From Elusimicrobiota bacterium (lineage in GTDB: Bacteria; Elusimicrobiota; Elusimicrobia; UBA1565; UBA9628), in assembly GCA_027451985.1 (NCBI GenBank), contig DAIDHS010000001.1, positions 1 through 64,000 of the forward strand: a stretch of DNA of 64,000 nucleotides. Direction: 5' to 3'. The notes beneath the pieces were generated by a model that saw nothing but the letters and a program-made list of their open reading frames with translations, searched no databases and was not told where the DNA came from. Made by a program: the position numbers and the translations under genes. This document shows positions 1 through 9,381 of the stretch, piece after piece; positions within the stretch are counted from its first letter, which is position 1, and every line of letters starts with the position of its first letter.

Positions 1-729
1 GTCGTCGGCCTCATCGCGGCCGGCGGCGGCGCGGCGGGCCCCGTCTCGCTTCTGTGCCTGGCCGCGCTCGCGGCTTTTTTGTTCCGGCCGGCCCTGCAGT
101 CGTTTCTCTCCGGGCCGCGGGGGTCGCGCGCGTTTTGGCGGCCGGCGGCTTGGGGGCTTCTCTCGGCCGCGTGCGGGGCGGTCCTGCTCCTGGATTACCG
201 GCTCTGGTGGCTTTTGGCCTTCGCGGCCGCGGCGGCGGCGATGCTGGGCTTAAGCCTTTTTCTCGTCCGCCGGCGCCGGGCCATGGGTTGGACCAACGAA
301 ACCGCCGGGGTCCTGGTCTTGTGCCTGGGCGCGCCCGCGGCCTACTACGCGGCGCGGGGGGACTTGCCGCCCGCGGCCTGGACGGCGTGGGCCCTGTGCG
401 CGCTCTATTTCGTCGGCCCGGTCTTCTTCGTCAAGCTCGCCGTCCTTCAGCACCGCGCGGCCGCGGGTTCGGCGGACGCCGCGGCCCTGGAGCGCCTGCG
501 GCGCGCGGGCATTGCCTATCACGCCGGCGCGCTGGCCGCGGTTTCGGCCGGAGCCTTGGCGGGCTTGGCGACGCCCTGGGCCGCGCTGCCCTTCGCGGCC
601 GCCCTGCGTAAAATGTGGCGGCGCGGGAGGTCGGGGCCGGGCAAGGTGGACTTCAAGCGCCTGGGCTGGAGCGAAATCGGCTACGCCTGCTTCTTCGTCC
701 TGGCTTTGGCCGCGGGCCGCTTTTTCTGA
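1..729 (+). CDS. YwiC-like integral membrane protein (5' end missing)
   Basis: The reading frame is open from the first base of the window, so the N-terminus lies outside; the first internal ATG is at 79. The visible 242 residues are almost entirely hydrophobic with about six to seven membrane segments separated by short Arg-rich loops (RRRRAMG, KMWRRGR), and a conserved-looking GWTNETAG segment around the middle. This resembles the YwiC-like family of membrane proteins, whose function is unknown. The 3' end overlaps the convergent DUF488 gene by 49 bases. The family assignment rests on overall pattern only. Confidence 0.55.
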   Translation, partial: VVGLIAAGGGAAGPVSLLCLAALAAFLFRPALQSFLSGPRGSRAFWRPAAWGLLSAACGAVLLLDYRLWWLLAFAAAAAAMLGLSLFLVRRRRAMGWTNETAGVLVLCLGAPAAYYAARGDLPPAAWTAWALCALYFVGPVFFVKLAVLQHRAAAGSADAAALERLRRAGIAYHAGALAAVSAGALAGLATPWAALPFAAALRKMWRRGRSGPGKVDFKRLGWSEIGYACFFVLALAAGRFF

Positions 730-1070
730 GCCAAGAGCAGCTCCGCCAGCGCGGCGGCATTGTTGAGCTTGGTTTCCCGCGAGGAAAAAAGAAGCGTGAG
801 CGTCTTATGCGCGGCCTCCAAGTCCCTGAGGCGCGTTAAGAGCTCGCCGCGTCCGGCAAGCTCGGCTTTGTAGCGGGCGCGGAACTCGCCCCACTGCGCC
901 GGTTCGTGGGAGTACCATTGCCGCAGGGCGGTGCTGGGCGCGACGTCCTTCATCCACTCGTCCACTTTGGCCTTGGCTTTGCTCACACCCCTGGGCCAGA
1001 GGCGGTCGACCAGCACGCGAAAGCCGTCCTCGCGGCTTGGCGCTTCGTAGACTCGTTTGACGCGGATCAT
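681..1070 (-). CDS. DUF488 family protein
   Basis: A 129-residue protein beginning MIRVKRVYEAP and carrying the family hallmarks VLVDRLWPRG near residue 25 and the WYSHEP segment near residue 53. Length and motifs match the small DUF488 proteins (YeaO type), cytosolic proteins of unknown function. The C-terminal tail is Lys/Ala rich. The gene converges on, and overlaps by 49 bases, the YwiC-like gene. It is divergent from the radical SAM gene at 1173, and the 102-base gap between them must hold both promoters. Confidence 0.85.
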   Translation of the reverse strand: MIRVKRVYEAPSREDGFRVLVDRLWPRGVSKAKAKVDEWMKDVAPSTALRQWYSHEPAQWGEFRARYKAELAGRGELLTRLRDLEAAHKTLTLLFSSRETKLNNAAALAELLLAQKKRPAAKARTKKQA

Positions 1071-1172
1071 GATCGGGGGGCTCGCTTAATCCAGCGTATT
1101 AAACTTAATATTCCAAGGCAATTTATTTTTTGGGAATAAGCGTTGCAACATCGCGAATAGATTGCCGTCACC

Positions 1173-2711
1173 GTGAAAATCTATCTCATCACCCCTAAGA
1201 ATCCGGAGTCGTTCTGGACTCTCGATCGGATACTCCCCAGCCTGGGGAAGAAGTGCATTTTTCCGAACCTGTCCATGCCCACCGTGGCGGCCTTGACGCC
1301 GCGCGAGCACGAGATCGTGCTCTGTGATGAGAACGTCGAGTCCGTCGACTTCGACACGGACGCGGACATCGTGGGCGTCACGGGCTACGTGGTGCACGCC
1401 GAGCGCGTCATAGACATCCTCTCGCGTTTTCGCCGGCGAGGGAAGTTCGTCGTGGCCGGCGGCCCGCTGGCCACCCTCTGTCCGGAGCGCCTGCGCGCGC
1501 ACGCCGACGTGCTCTTCGTAAACGAGGCGGAATACACCTGGCCGCGCTTCCTTAAAGAGTATGCGGCCGGGACCTGGCAGGCGGAGTATCGCCAGGAGGA
1601 GAAGCCCGACTTAAAGGACTCTCCGGCGCCTCGGCTCGATTTGATCAAGGCCGGGAAATACCGCACGCTGACGCTGCAGTTCGCCCGGGGCTGCCCCTAC
1701 CAGTGCGAGTTCTGCGACATCATCGTCATGTACGGCCGCAAGCCGCGCACCAAGAGCCCCGCGCAGATCCTGGCCGAAGTGGAGCAAATCCGCCTTCTGG
1801 GCGCGTCCAACGCCTTCGTGGTCGATGACAATTTCATCGGCAACAAAGGCGAGGCGGCCGCGCTTCTGCGCGTGCTCGCCCAGTGGCAGGAGGTTCACGG
1901 CTATCCCTTGGAGTTCATGACCGAGGTTTCCATCAACCTCTCGCAGGACCCGGAGCTCCTCAAGCTCATGCGCCGGGCGAACTTCACCACCGTATTCGTG
2001 GGCATCGAGTCGCCGCGCGCGCAGAGCCTTCAGGAGGCGCACAAGACCCAGAACCTGCGCCAGAGCCTCGTCGAGTCGGTGCGGAGCATCCAGGCTGCGG
2101 GCATCGAGGTCATGGCGGGCATGATCGTGGGCTTCGACGGCGACGACGCCGCGATTTTCGACGAGCAGTTCCGCTTTCTGCAGGACGCCGGCATCCCCGT
2201 GGCCATGGCCGGAATGCTCAACGCCATCCCCAAAACGCCCCTCTACGAGCGCTTGAAGCGCGCCGGGCGCCTGGCAGCCGAGTCCGTGGGCGATCAGTTC
2301 GTCTTCACCAACGTCATTCCCAAAGGCATGTCGCGCGCCGAGCTCTACGAGGGTTATCGCCGCCTTTTGAGACGCCTCTACGGCTACCGCAACTACCGGC
2401 GCCGCGCCATGCGCTTCATCCTGGCTCATTCGCGGCCCGAACGCCTGAGCCTGCCCAGCCGGAAAGATTTGGGCATCTGCCTGCGGGTCTTCTGGAACTG
2501 CGTTTTGAACGCCGCTCCGCGCCGGGCCTGGCTCACGGTCTCCCTCGTCGCCGAGACCGCCCTGCGCCGCCCCTGGGCCCTGCGCCGGGCCGTCACCTTC
2601 GCCCTTTTGCACAAGCATCTCTACGAGTACATGAGCGAGACCAGCCGCCAATTGAAGGTCGCGGCCCGCGGGTTCAAAGCGCCCGGAGGCTGCGCCGCGC
2701 CCTCGGTTTGA
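1173..2711 (+). CDS. B12-binding-type radical SAM protein (DUF4070-like C-terminus)
   Basis: A 512-residue protein. Residues about 1-150 form a cobalamin-binding-like Rossmann domain (DIVGVTGYVVHAERV, VVAGGPLAT). The radical SAM core begins with the iron-sulfur motif CPYQCEFC (C174, C178, C181). The C-terminal region, after about residue 370, looks like DUF4070. The GTG start is the first in frame after an upstream AT-rich stretch. It lies 25 bases upstream of the tyrosine phenol-lyase gene on the same strand, so the two may be co-transcribed. Members of this group modify lipids, hopanoids or natural products; the substrate cannot be told from sequence. Confidence 0.85.
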   Translation: MKIYLITPKNPESFWTLDRILPSLGKKCIFPNLSMPTVAALTPREHEIVLCDENVESVDFDTDADIVGVTGYVVHAERVIDILSRFRRRGKFVVAGGPLATLCPERLRAHADVLFVNEAEYTWPRFLKEYAAGTWQAEYRQEEKPDLKDSPAPRLDLIKAGKYRTLTLQFARGCPYQCEFCDIIVMYGRKPRTKSPAQILAEVEQIRLLGASNAFVVDDNFIGNKGEAAALLRVLAQWQEVHGYPLEFMTEVSINLSQDPELLKLMRRANFTTVFVGIESPRAQSLQEAHKTQNLRQSLVESVRSIQAAGIEVMAGMIVGFDGDDAAIFDEQFRFLQDAGIPVAMAGMLNAIPKTPLYERLKRAGRLAAESVGDQFVFTNVIPKGMSRAELYEGYRRLLRRLYGYRNYRRRAMRFILAHSRPERLSLPSRKDLGICLRVFWNCVLNAAPRRAWLTVSLVAETALRRPWALRRAVTFALLHKHLYEYMSETSRQLKVAARGFKAPGGCAAPSV

Positions 2712-2736
2712 GGCGGCCAACGAAAGGAGAACGGAC

Positions 2737-4155
2737 ATGACCGAGACGCAAGGCCCCCGCATGATTCCCGAGCCCTACAAAATCAAGATGGTCGAGCGCG
2801 TGCGCCTCTTGCCCCGCGCGCAGCGTGAGCGCGCCATCAAGGAGGCGGGTCACAACACCTTTTTGCTGCGCAGCGAGGACGTGTTCATCGACCTGCTGAC
2901 CGATTCCGGCACCAACGCGATGACCGACACGCAGTGGTCCGCCATGCTCCAGGCCGACGAGGCCTACGCCGGGGCCAGGAGCTACTACCGCTTCGTAGAA
3001 GCCGCCCAGGAGGTCTACGGCTACCGCTACGTTCTGCCCGTGCACCAGGGCCGCGCGGCCGAGCACATCCTCTCGCAAATCCTCATCAAGCCCGGCGACA
3101 TCGTGCCTGGGAACATGTACTTCACCACCACGCGCCTGCACCAGGAACTGGCCGGCGGCGTCTTCGTGGACGTCATCATCAAGGAGGCGCACGACCCGGG
3201 CTCCGAGCATCCCTTCAAGGGCAACCTGGACCTGGGCAAGCTCGCCGCCGCGGTGGAGAAGGCGGGCTCCCACAGGGTCCCCTACGTTGCCGTGGGTGCG
3301 CCGGTCAACATGGCGGGCGGCCAGCCGGTCTCCATGGAGAACTTGAGGCAGGTTTCGGCCTTCTGCCGCTCGGCGAAAATCCCGCTGGTCTTGGACGCCG
3401 CGCGCGCGGTCGAGAACGCCTGGTTCATCAAGGAAAGGGAGCCCGGCTACGCGGACAAATCGCTCAAGGCCATTTTGCGCGAGATGTGCGCGCTGACCGA
3501 CGCGGCGGCCATGAGCGCCAAGAAGGACGCCTACGCCAACATCGGGGGGTTCTTGGCCGTCAACGACGAGGGCCTCTACCGCGAGGCGCAGAACCTCTGC
3601 GTGGTCTACGAGGGCCTGCACACCTACGGCGGGCTCTCGGGCCGAGACTTGGAGGCGCTGGCGCGCGGCTTTTTGGAGTCGGTCGAGACCGACGAGTGGA
3701 TGGCCCACCGCATCGCCCAGGTGCGCTACCTCTGGTCGCGCCTCGACGACGCCTACGTGCCGCTGGTGCGGCCCTGCGGCGGCCACGCGGTCTTCCTGGA
3801 CGCCAAGGCGATTTTGCCGCACCTCTCGCAGGAGGAGCTTCCCGCGCAGAGCCTCTGCGCGGCGCTCTACGCCCAAAGCGGCGTGCGCGCCATGGAGCGC
3901 GGCATCGTCTCGGCCGGCAGGGACGCCAAGACCGGCGAGAACCACAAGCCGGCGTTGGAGCTGGTGCGCCTGGCGCTGCCGAGGCGGGTCTACACACAGA
4001 CCCACTTGGACTATGTGGCCGACGGCGTCATCGAGACCGCGCGCCAGGGCAATTCCGTTCCCGGGCTCAAGTTCGTCTACGAGCCCAAGTACCTGCGCTT
4101 CTTCCAGGCGCGCTTTGATCCCGTCGTACGGAGCTTGGCGGCGGCGCGCCGCTAA
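2737..4155 (+). CDS. tpl: Tyrosine phenol-lyase (beta-tyrosinase)
   Basis: A 472-residue PLP enzyme of the tryptophanase/tyrosine phenol-lyase family; TPL converts L-tyrosine to phenol, pyruvate and ammonia. Visible active-site landmarks are Y77 in DEAYAG, the PLP lysine in SAKKD (K263), T130 in YFTTTR and R388 in AMERGI. The last two are the residues that separate TPL from tryptophanase, which has Asp and Ile there. The C-terminal block LPRRVYTQTH and the end FVYEPKYLRFF match the family. Start ATG 2737 follows a GAAAGGAGA ribosome site. It sits directly behind a B12 radical SAM gene. TPL is strongly supported over tryptophanase by the two specificity residues. Confidence 0.88.
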   Translation: MTETQGPRMIPEPYKIKMVERVRLLPRAQRERAIKEAGHNTFLLRSEDVFIDLLTDSGTNAMTDTQWSAMLQADEAYAGARSYYRFVEAAQEVYGYRYVLPVHQGRAAEHILSQILIKPGDIVPGNMYFTTTRLHQELAGGVFVDVIIKEAHDPGSEHPFKGNLDLGKLAAAVEKAGSHRVPYVAVGAPVNMAGGQPVSMENLRQVSAFCRSAKIPLVLDAARAVENAWFIKEREPGYADKSLKAILREMCALTDAAAMSAKKDAYANIGGFLAVNDEGLYREAQNLCVVYEGLHTYGGLSGRDLEALARGFLESVETDEWMAHRIAQVRYLWSRLDDAYVPLVRPCGGHAVFLDAKAILPHLSQEELPAQSLCAALYAQSGVRAMERGIVSAGRDAKTGENHKPALELVRLALPRRVYTQTHLDYVADGVIETARQGNSVPGLKFVYEPKYLRFFQARFDPVVRSLAAARR

Positions 4156-4274
4156 AAGCAGGTGTCCACATGATGGGGGCCTAATGCGATTGACCGCGCC
4201 ATGCATAAGACTGCCGGCGGGCTAACCAGCGCTCAGTTGCGGCCGGTGTGTCTTTAGGGGGGAATATATAGGCC

Positions 4275-5708
4275 ATGCACCATAAAGAAATACGGCTCGC
4301 TCTGATCCAGCCACCGTCCTACGACTGGATTACTCCATCGAATGGACTTGCGCTCCTGCAGGCTCATTGCAAAAACGCCGGGTTTCGTCCGGTTATCGTT
4401 GATTCCAGCACGCGCGTCCGCAAGGCTCTCGCTGTGGCGCTCAAGACAAAATTTTCCACTCACGCGGATTATCATGCCGCTCTTAAAAACAACCCTAAAC
4501 TCGTCCAAACCCTCCTAAACCGGGAGGCGGAAAAAATTCTAGAGTTCGATCCCACCGTGGCGGCTTTTTGTGTTTTAAGCTATACGCGAAAATGGAGTTT
4601 GGCTCTGGCCGAGGCTATCAAACGGCTTAACCCCAGATGCTTCGTTGTTTTTGGAGGGCCTGATTGCCTGCGGGAATGCCGCGCCGAAGACTACGTCCGC
4701 GATCCAAGCGTCGACGCCATCGTGGCCGGCGAAGCCGACGATTCGTTTCCTGAGCTCCTGCGTTCTTATGCCGCAGCCGGAAGCCGCGCTCTTCCCAGAA
4801 TCCCCGGCGTGATCCTCAAGCGTGGCGAAGACATCATCGATGGAGGACAGGCGGCCTGGAATAAGCCCATAGACAGTCTCCCGTTTATGGATTTTAGCGG
4901 CTTTCCCATGGAAGACTACGCTGGGGACCGCATTTATCTTAATACGGTGAGGAGTTGCTTTCGTCGCTGCCGTTTTTGCACCCACTTCCTGCAGCAAAAG
5001 CGATTCGCCGCGATGAGCCCGCAGAGAAGTTTGCTGGAAATCAAAAACGCGCTGAGCCATTTTCCGGGCAGGCAGATCGTCTCGTTCAGCGACTCCCTCG
5101 TCAATGGGAACATCTCTCGGCTCGGCAAACTGGCGGATTTGCTTACTAGTTGGCGGCTTGAGCGCCTCGCCAAACTCGGCGAGAGCGGAGCCTTATTCTG
5201 GTCCGGCATGGCCATGCTTCATCCGACCATGACGCCAGCTTTATTTAAAAAGCTCAAGGCATCCGGATGCGGCATGCTTTCCTACGGATTGGAAAGCGGC
5301 AGCCAGAGAGTTGTCGATTCGATGGACAAAAGATTTTCGGTGAAGGACGCGCAGACGGTGATTCGGAACACCCGAGAAGCAGGCATTGGTACGCAGCTCT
5401 ATCTCCAGTTTGGATTTCCCGGGGAAAATGACGATGACGTTGAGGAAACCCTGCGATTTGTCGAGCGGAATGCAGAATGGATCAGCGACGTCACAATCTC
5501 ATATTCCGAAATTGCGCTGGGAAGCGACATGGATCGCCGCGGGAGTTTCTACGGCATCAGGGTGCCGGCGGCGGATCAAACCCATTGGGAGCTCTCGGAT
5601 GGCTCTAATACTTTTGCTATCCGGCGCGACCGTTGCCACCGTGCCGCCCGCCTGGCCCAGCGTCTCGGGATTCCTTACTCCCTGTGCGACAGCAAGCTAG
5701 ACTACTGA
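4275..5708 (+). CDS. B12-binding-type radical SAM protein, island paralogue 1
   Basis: A 477-residue protein with an N-terminal cobalamin-binding-like domain (LALIQPPSYDW at the start, VVFGGPDCLRE near residue 125, VAGEAD near 150). The radical SAM motif is CFRRCRFC (C228, C232, C235). The core contains LSYGLESGSQRVVDSMDKRF and FGFPGENDDDVEETLRF. It is closely similar along its length to the gene at 6884, so the two are paralogues. Codon use is less GC-rich than in the flanking genes, like the rest of the 4.2-11.9 kb island. Substrate unknown. Confidence 0.82.
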   Translation: MHHKEIRLALIQPPSYDWITPSNGLALLQAHCKNAGFRPVIVDSSTRVRKALAVALKTKFSTHADYHAALKNNPKLVQTLLNREAEKILEFDPTVAAFCVLSYTRKWSLALAEAIKRLNPRCFVVFGGPDCLRECRAEDYVRDPSVDAIVAGEADDSFPELLRSYAAAGSRALPRIPGVILKRGEDIIDGGQAAWNKPIDSLPFMDFSGFPMEDYAGDRIYLNTVRSCFRRCRFCTHFLQQKRFAAMSPQRSLLEIKNALSHFPGRQIVSFSDSLVNGNISRLGKLADLLTSWRLERLAKLGESGALFWSGMAMLHPTMTPALFKKLKASGCGMLSYGLESGSQRVVDSMDKRFSVKDAQTVIRNTREAGIGTQLYLQFGFPGENDDDVEETLRFVERNAEWISDVTISYSEIALGSDMDRRGSFYGIRVPAADQTHWELSDGSNTFAIRRDRCHRAARLAQRLGIPYSLCDSKLDY

Positions 5709-6592
5709 ATCGGGGCGCGTTCCGTCTTCAACGCGCCCCGGATGGCATCCCGGTGCCGGGAGAAGTAGCAGGCCAGATCGGTGTAGAATTCCTTCTGTCT
5801 GCGCGTTTTCACGCAGTCCGCCCCCCAATCGACAGGCGCTTTCCAGGACCAGGGACCAGGAACGTTCGTCAGTTGTCCGGCATGATGGCGCCTGACGCCC
5901 AGAATTTTATCAACAAAACCGAAGGCGGCCCGTCCACGCGCCAAGGCCAATCGGCAGATAAAATCCATCTCCATGGCCGTCCATCGGTAGACCGGATCGA
6001 AAGTTCCAATCTCTGTGAAAATGGATCTGCGCACCATGCTCATGGACAGCAGACCGTGCTGGCTTCGCCCAGTCAGTTTCAAGAGCAGCGGATCATTTTC
6101 CCAAGGCAACACGGTTTTTCCTTCCTCGGAGCACCTTCGTGGAGAGCGCAGCCATCTCCCTTTTGCACCGATGGCGTTGACGACTCGGCCGCGCCCGTCA
6201 ATAACGATGCACCCCGAGGACAGCCATTGCAGGGACCCCTCACGAAAAACCTGCGTCATGGCTTCAAGGTAACCCGGCAGCCAATAATCATCCGCCTCCA
6301 GGAAGGCGATAAAAGCACCTCGCGCGGCTTGAATTCCTGCGTTCATCAGCGCGACCGGTCCAGGATTGTCCGAAAACTCAATGAGCCGTTCTGGGGGAAG
6401 CAAATGTCTGCGCAGCCATGGGAGCGATCCGTCGTTAGATCCACCATCCAGCACGATCATTTCCCAGTCGCGGCATATCTGTCGGCGCACTCCATCCATG
6501 GCCGCATTCAAATACGCCCGGCGGTTATAAGTCATGAGCAGAACGCTGACCGCAGGACGGAGCCTGGAAAGCTTTACCGCCTTTACGTGCAT
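5702..6592 (-). CDS. Glycosyltransferase family 2
   Basis: A 296-residue GT-A fold enzyme. The nucleotide-sugar pocket starts at SVLLMTYNRRAYLNAAMDG. The typical VLDGGSNDGS turn and an acidic EADD motif (FLEADDYWLPGY) in the metal-binding position are present. It is the only minus-strand gene in the radical SAM/GT2 island and overlaps the convergent radical SAM gene by 7 bases. It resembles the GT2 at 9378 in length and motifs (FLEADD). It probably adds a sugar to a cell-surface or secreted acceptor; donor and acceptor are unknown. Confidence 0.85.
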   Translation of the reverse strand: MHVKAVKLSRLRPAVSVLLMTYNRRAYLNAAMDGVRRQICRDWEMIVLDGGSNDGSLPWLRRHLLPPERLIEFSDNPGPVALMNAGIQAARGAFIAFLEADDYWLPGYLEAMTQVFREGSLQWLSSGCIVIDGRGRVVNAIGAKGRWLRSPRRCSEEGKTVLPWENDPLLLKLTGRSQHGLLSMSMVRRSIFTEIGTFDPVYRWTAMEMDFICRLALARGRAAFGFVDKILGVRRHHAGQLTNVPGPWSWKAPVDWGADCVKTRRQKEFYTDLACYFSRHRDAIRGALKTERAPIQ

Positions 6593-6883
6593 CTAACTCT
6601 TCAAATTATTGCGGCAACAGAAAAAGTTTTGGTGGTGGAAATAGCAGACAGTTGTTCATCCTGGGATGCTCGTTGCCATCAAGCCTTTTTGCGACATAAG
6701 CAAGAGGCTCCCAGCAGAAACCAAAACCGGCGTGACGTAGCCGCGTTTTTTCTTGCTACTACCGACGTTTGTTTTTCTTTTTTTAGCCAAACTGCCAATC
6801 TCCTATCAATTCAAGATGACGGCGGCAATTAAATATATTTTAAGAAATGTTGCAACGATACGGCCACATTAGAATTATCCATA
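6593..6883. other. 291-base divergent intergenic region
   Basis: This gap lies between the divergent GT2 (minus) and radical SAM (plus) genes. It is clearly AT-richer than the window average, with several T- and A-runs, and presumably holds two promoters. A TAGAAT hexamer lies just before the ATG at 6884. I see no RNA gene, convincing small ORF or repeat in it. Confidence 0.4.
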
Positions 6884-8344
6884 ATGAATCATCTTAAAAT
6901 CGTCTTAGTGCAGGCGCCGGCCTTTTGCGGCCCTTGCCCATCTACTGCGCTGGCTCTTCTTAGCGCCCATCTTAAAGTGGCCGGCTTCCGACCTAGCGTC
7001 CACGATGCCAGTCTTGGCGCCCGCCAGTCACTGTCACGACAGCAGGACCACGCGCGCCCTACGCACTTCACCTATCCCGAAGACTTTATGGCAGCACTGA
7101 AGCGTTCGGAGAAAAATTTTCAGGCGGGAATGACGGCGCAGGCGGAGGCGATTTTATCTTACCAGCCGGATATGGTGGGATTTTCAGTCCTGCAAGCAAC
7201 TGAGGAATGCAGCCTTGCGCTGGCCCAGCACATCAAAAGATCTTCTCCTAAAACCATCGTCGTTTTCGGCGGCCCTCAGTGCCTGCGGGAAACCATGGGC
7301 CTCGAACTCATCAAGCACGCCGCTGTGGATGCCGTTGCCGTTGGCGAAGCAGATCAAACAATAGTCGAATTGGCGCGGCGTCTCGAAGATATTCCGGGCC
7401 GCGTTCCCTGCGTCAAGGGACTTCTGATTAAAGATGGTGGGCGCATCCTCGACTGCGGCGATCCCAGGCAAGTTGAGAATCTCGATGATCTGCCCTTCCT
7501 GGATTTTGACGTGTTTGATTCGCGTAAATACGATCCGGCGCGATTCTTCTTGAACACCAGCCGAGGATGCGTGCGGCGATGTTCTTTCTGCACGCACATA
7601 CTACAGCAGAGAATATACCGGACGATGAGCCCGGAACGCGTTGCGGCTGAAATTCGACATCACTTAGTCCGTCGCCCGGAAAAATACTTTATTGAATTCA
7701 GCGACTCGCTCATAAACGGAGATGTCCGCCGCCTCTCCGCTTTATCTGCGTTGCTAGCTCAAGTACGCATGGATCGGGCCGTTGCACGCCGGACTTGGGA
7801 TTTCGGCTGGGGTGGCATGGCTATCATCCATCCCACAATGACGCCTTCGCTGCTGAAGGCAATGCACCGGGGTGGCTGTCAGGTCTTATCCTACGGCATG
7901 GAAAGCGCAAGCCAGCGAATTGTTGATGGGATGCACAAAAAATTCAGGATCTCGGACGCCGAGCGCGTCATTCGAGATACGAAATCGGCTGGTATTAAAG
8001 TCAAGGTATTCCTCATGGTCGGCTTCCCGGGCGAAACCGATGAGGATTTTTATCTGACCCTGCGGTTTCTCGAGCGCCACGGCGGGGTCATCGACAAGGT
8101 CGCCATTTCCTACTGCCACATCCTTAAGGGTTCGTTTCTTGATGCGCGTCAGGACGCTTTCGGTATTGATCTGCGTTTTTCTCCGGATCGTCGTCTTTGG
8201 CTCTCAAAGGATGGAACCAACACCCATGCTCTCCGCCGCCAGCGTTATGCGGCCTTAGAGAAATGTGCGCTGCGCAACGGCATCGATGTCGAACGCCAGC
8301 CGCATAATGCGATTTTTCAATTCTCCAAAGAAGGAAGCACCTGA
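6884..8344 (+). CDS. B12-binding-type radical SAM protein, island paralogue 2
   Basis: A 486-residue paralogue of the protein at 4275. It has an N-terminal cobalamin-binding-like domain (VVFGGPQCLRE near residue 127, VAVGEAD near 152), then the iron-sulfur motif CVRRCSFC (C229, C233, C236), LSYGMESASQRIVDGMHKKF, and MVGFPGETDEDF. It is the first gene of a plus-strand run with two glycosyltransferases; the next starts 11 bases after the stop. Shared segments with 4275 include THxLQQ after the cluster and MAxxHPTMTP. Substrate unknown. Confidence 0.82.
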   Translation: MNHLKIVLVQAPAFCGPCPSTALALLSAHLKVAGFRPSVHDASLGARQSLSRQQDHARPTHFTYPEDFMAALKRSEKNFQAGMTAQAEAILSYQPDMVGFSVLQATEECSLALAQHIKRSSPKTIVVFGGPQCLRETMGLELIKHAAVDAVAVGEADQTIVELARRLEDIPGRVPCVKGLLIKDGGRILDCGDPRQVENLDDLPFLDFDVFDSRKYDPARFFLNTSRGCVRRCSFCTHILQQRIYRTMSPERVAAEIRHHLVRRPEKYFIEFSDSLINGDVRRLSALSALLAQVRMDRAVARRTWDFGWGGMAIIHPTMTPSLLKAMHRGGCQVLSYGMESASQRIVDGMHKKFRISDAERVIRDTKSAGIKVKVFLMVGFPGETDEDFYLTLRFLERHGGVIDKVAISYCHILKGSFLDARQDAFGIDLRFSPDRRLWLSKDGTNTHALRRQRYAALEKCALRNGIDVERQPHNAIFQFSKEGST

Positions 8345-8355
8345 ATCCGCGCATT

Positions 8356-9381
8356 ATGGCAAATCGAATCAGCGGAGAAGTAGCGGTCATCGTCGTAACC
8401 CATAATGCCTTGGCATCTCTCAAGCAATGTCTGGCCTCCATCCAACATAACACGCGCGTCATCCATCGATTAATCGTGGTAGACAATGGATCTAAAGACG
8501 GGACGGGGCGATTCCTGTGCCGTTATGTAGGGAAACGAAATAATGCCCACGTCATAGGATTTTCACGCAATATCGGGAAAGCGGCGGCGCTCAATGCCGC
8601 CGTCCGACAATTCCCGTCGGCGTGGTATGCGCTGCTTGACGATGATACCGAGGTGCCCGAGGCGTGGCTCGCGCGCCTGCTTAAGGCGGCCGCGTACGTT
8701 CACCCCAAGCCGGATATCGTAGGATGTCGCACGGTTTATCCGGACGGAAGAATTTGCGGCGCAGAAATGTTCTCATGGCGCGCCGCACATGGACGGGAGG
8801 AAAAAGACCTGGGCCAACGCAGCTACACCCGTCTCTGTGATGGAGTCACTGGAACATGCATGCTCGTCCGCGGAAAGCTCTTTGGCGCAATCCGCTTCAA
8901 GGAGGCTTTGCATCAGCAGTATGAAGACGGTGATTTCTGTCTTCAGGCTCGACGGCGCGGAGCGCGCATCCTTTATTGCGGCTCTATCGCCGTACGCCAC
9001 AAGCGTCTTTTCCGCACCAACGACGCGGAACTCAGCCGCAACTATGCCCTTATGACCCGAAAATGGGGAAACCCGATCTTCTCGGATTCATTCGCTTTGG
9101 ACCAAGCCTATGCCCTCGCTTGGAAATGCCTCCGCGCGCGTCAATGGCGGGATTTGCTCCACGCTTGCCGGTGGCTGGAGACATTAGATCCTGCGCCGAC
9201 ATACGTTTACTGGTGGCGGGCCATTAGCCTTTCGCGGCTAGGCCGCCACAGGGAAGCGCTGCTTTCTCAAGAGCGCGCTCTTAATATCGATTACCTTCCG
9301 CGCCTTTTGAGAATCCGCCTGGAGCTGGCCCGGGAACAGGAGATACAGGCTCTCGGTAAAGGGGCGCCAACGACGTTATGA
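8356..9381 (+). CDS. Glycosyltransferase family 2 with C-terminal TPR-like tail
   Basis: A 341-residue protein. Residues about 5-240 are a GT2 domain with VIVVTHNALASLKQC at the start, VVDNGSKDGTG, and the metal motif LDDDTEVPEAW. The last 80 residues include WWRAISLSRLGRHREALLSQ and resemble a single tetratricopeptide repeat, perhaps for partner binding. The stop overlaps the next GT2 start by 4 bases (ATGA), indicating translational coupling. Donor and acceptor unknown. Confidence 0.83.
   Translation: MANRISGEVAVIVVTHNALASLKQCLASIQHNTRVIHRLIVVDNGSKDGTGRFLCRYVGKRNNAHVIGFSRNIGKAAALNAAVRQFPSAWYALLDDDTEVPEAWLARLLKAAAYVHPKPDIVGCRTVYPDGRICGAEMFSWRAAHGREEKDLGQRSYTRLCDGVTGTCMLVRGKLFGAIRFKEALHQQYEDGDFCLQARRRGARILYCGSIAVRHKRLFRTNDAELSRNYALMTRKWGNPIFSDSFALDQAYALAWKCLRARQWRDLLHACRWLETLDPAPTYVYWWRAISLSRLGRHREALLSQERALNIDYLPRLLRIRLELAREQEIQALGKGAPTTL

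Noticed and set aside
2737..4155. Tryptophanase annotation
   Set aside because: T130 and R388 are the tyrosine phenol-lyase residues; tryptophanases have Asp and Ile at these positions.
2674..4206. Long minus-strand open frame of 510 codons opposite the tyrosine phenol-lyase gene
   Set aside because: It lies fully antisense to a clear enzyme gene, is His/Val/Arg/Gly-rich without any family pattern, and results from high GC at third codon positions. The same holds for large antisense frames at 1611-2762 and 40055-41566.
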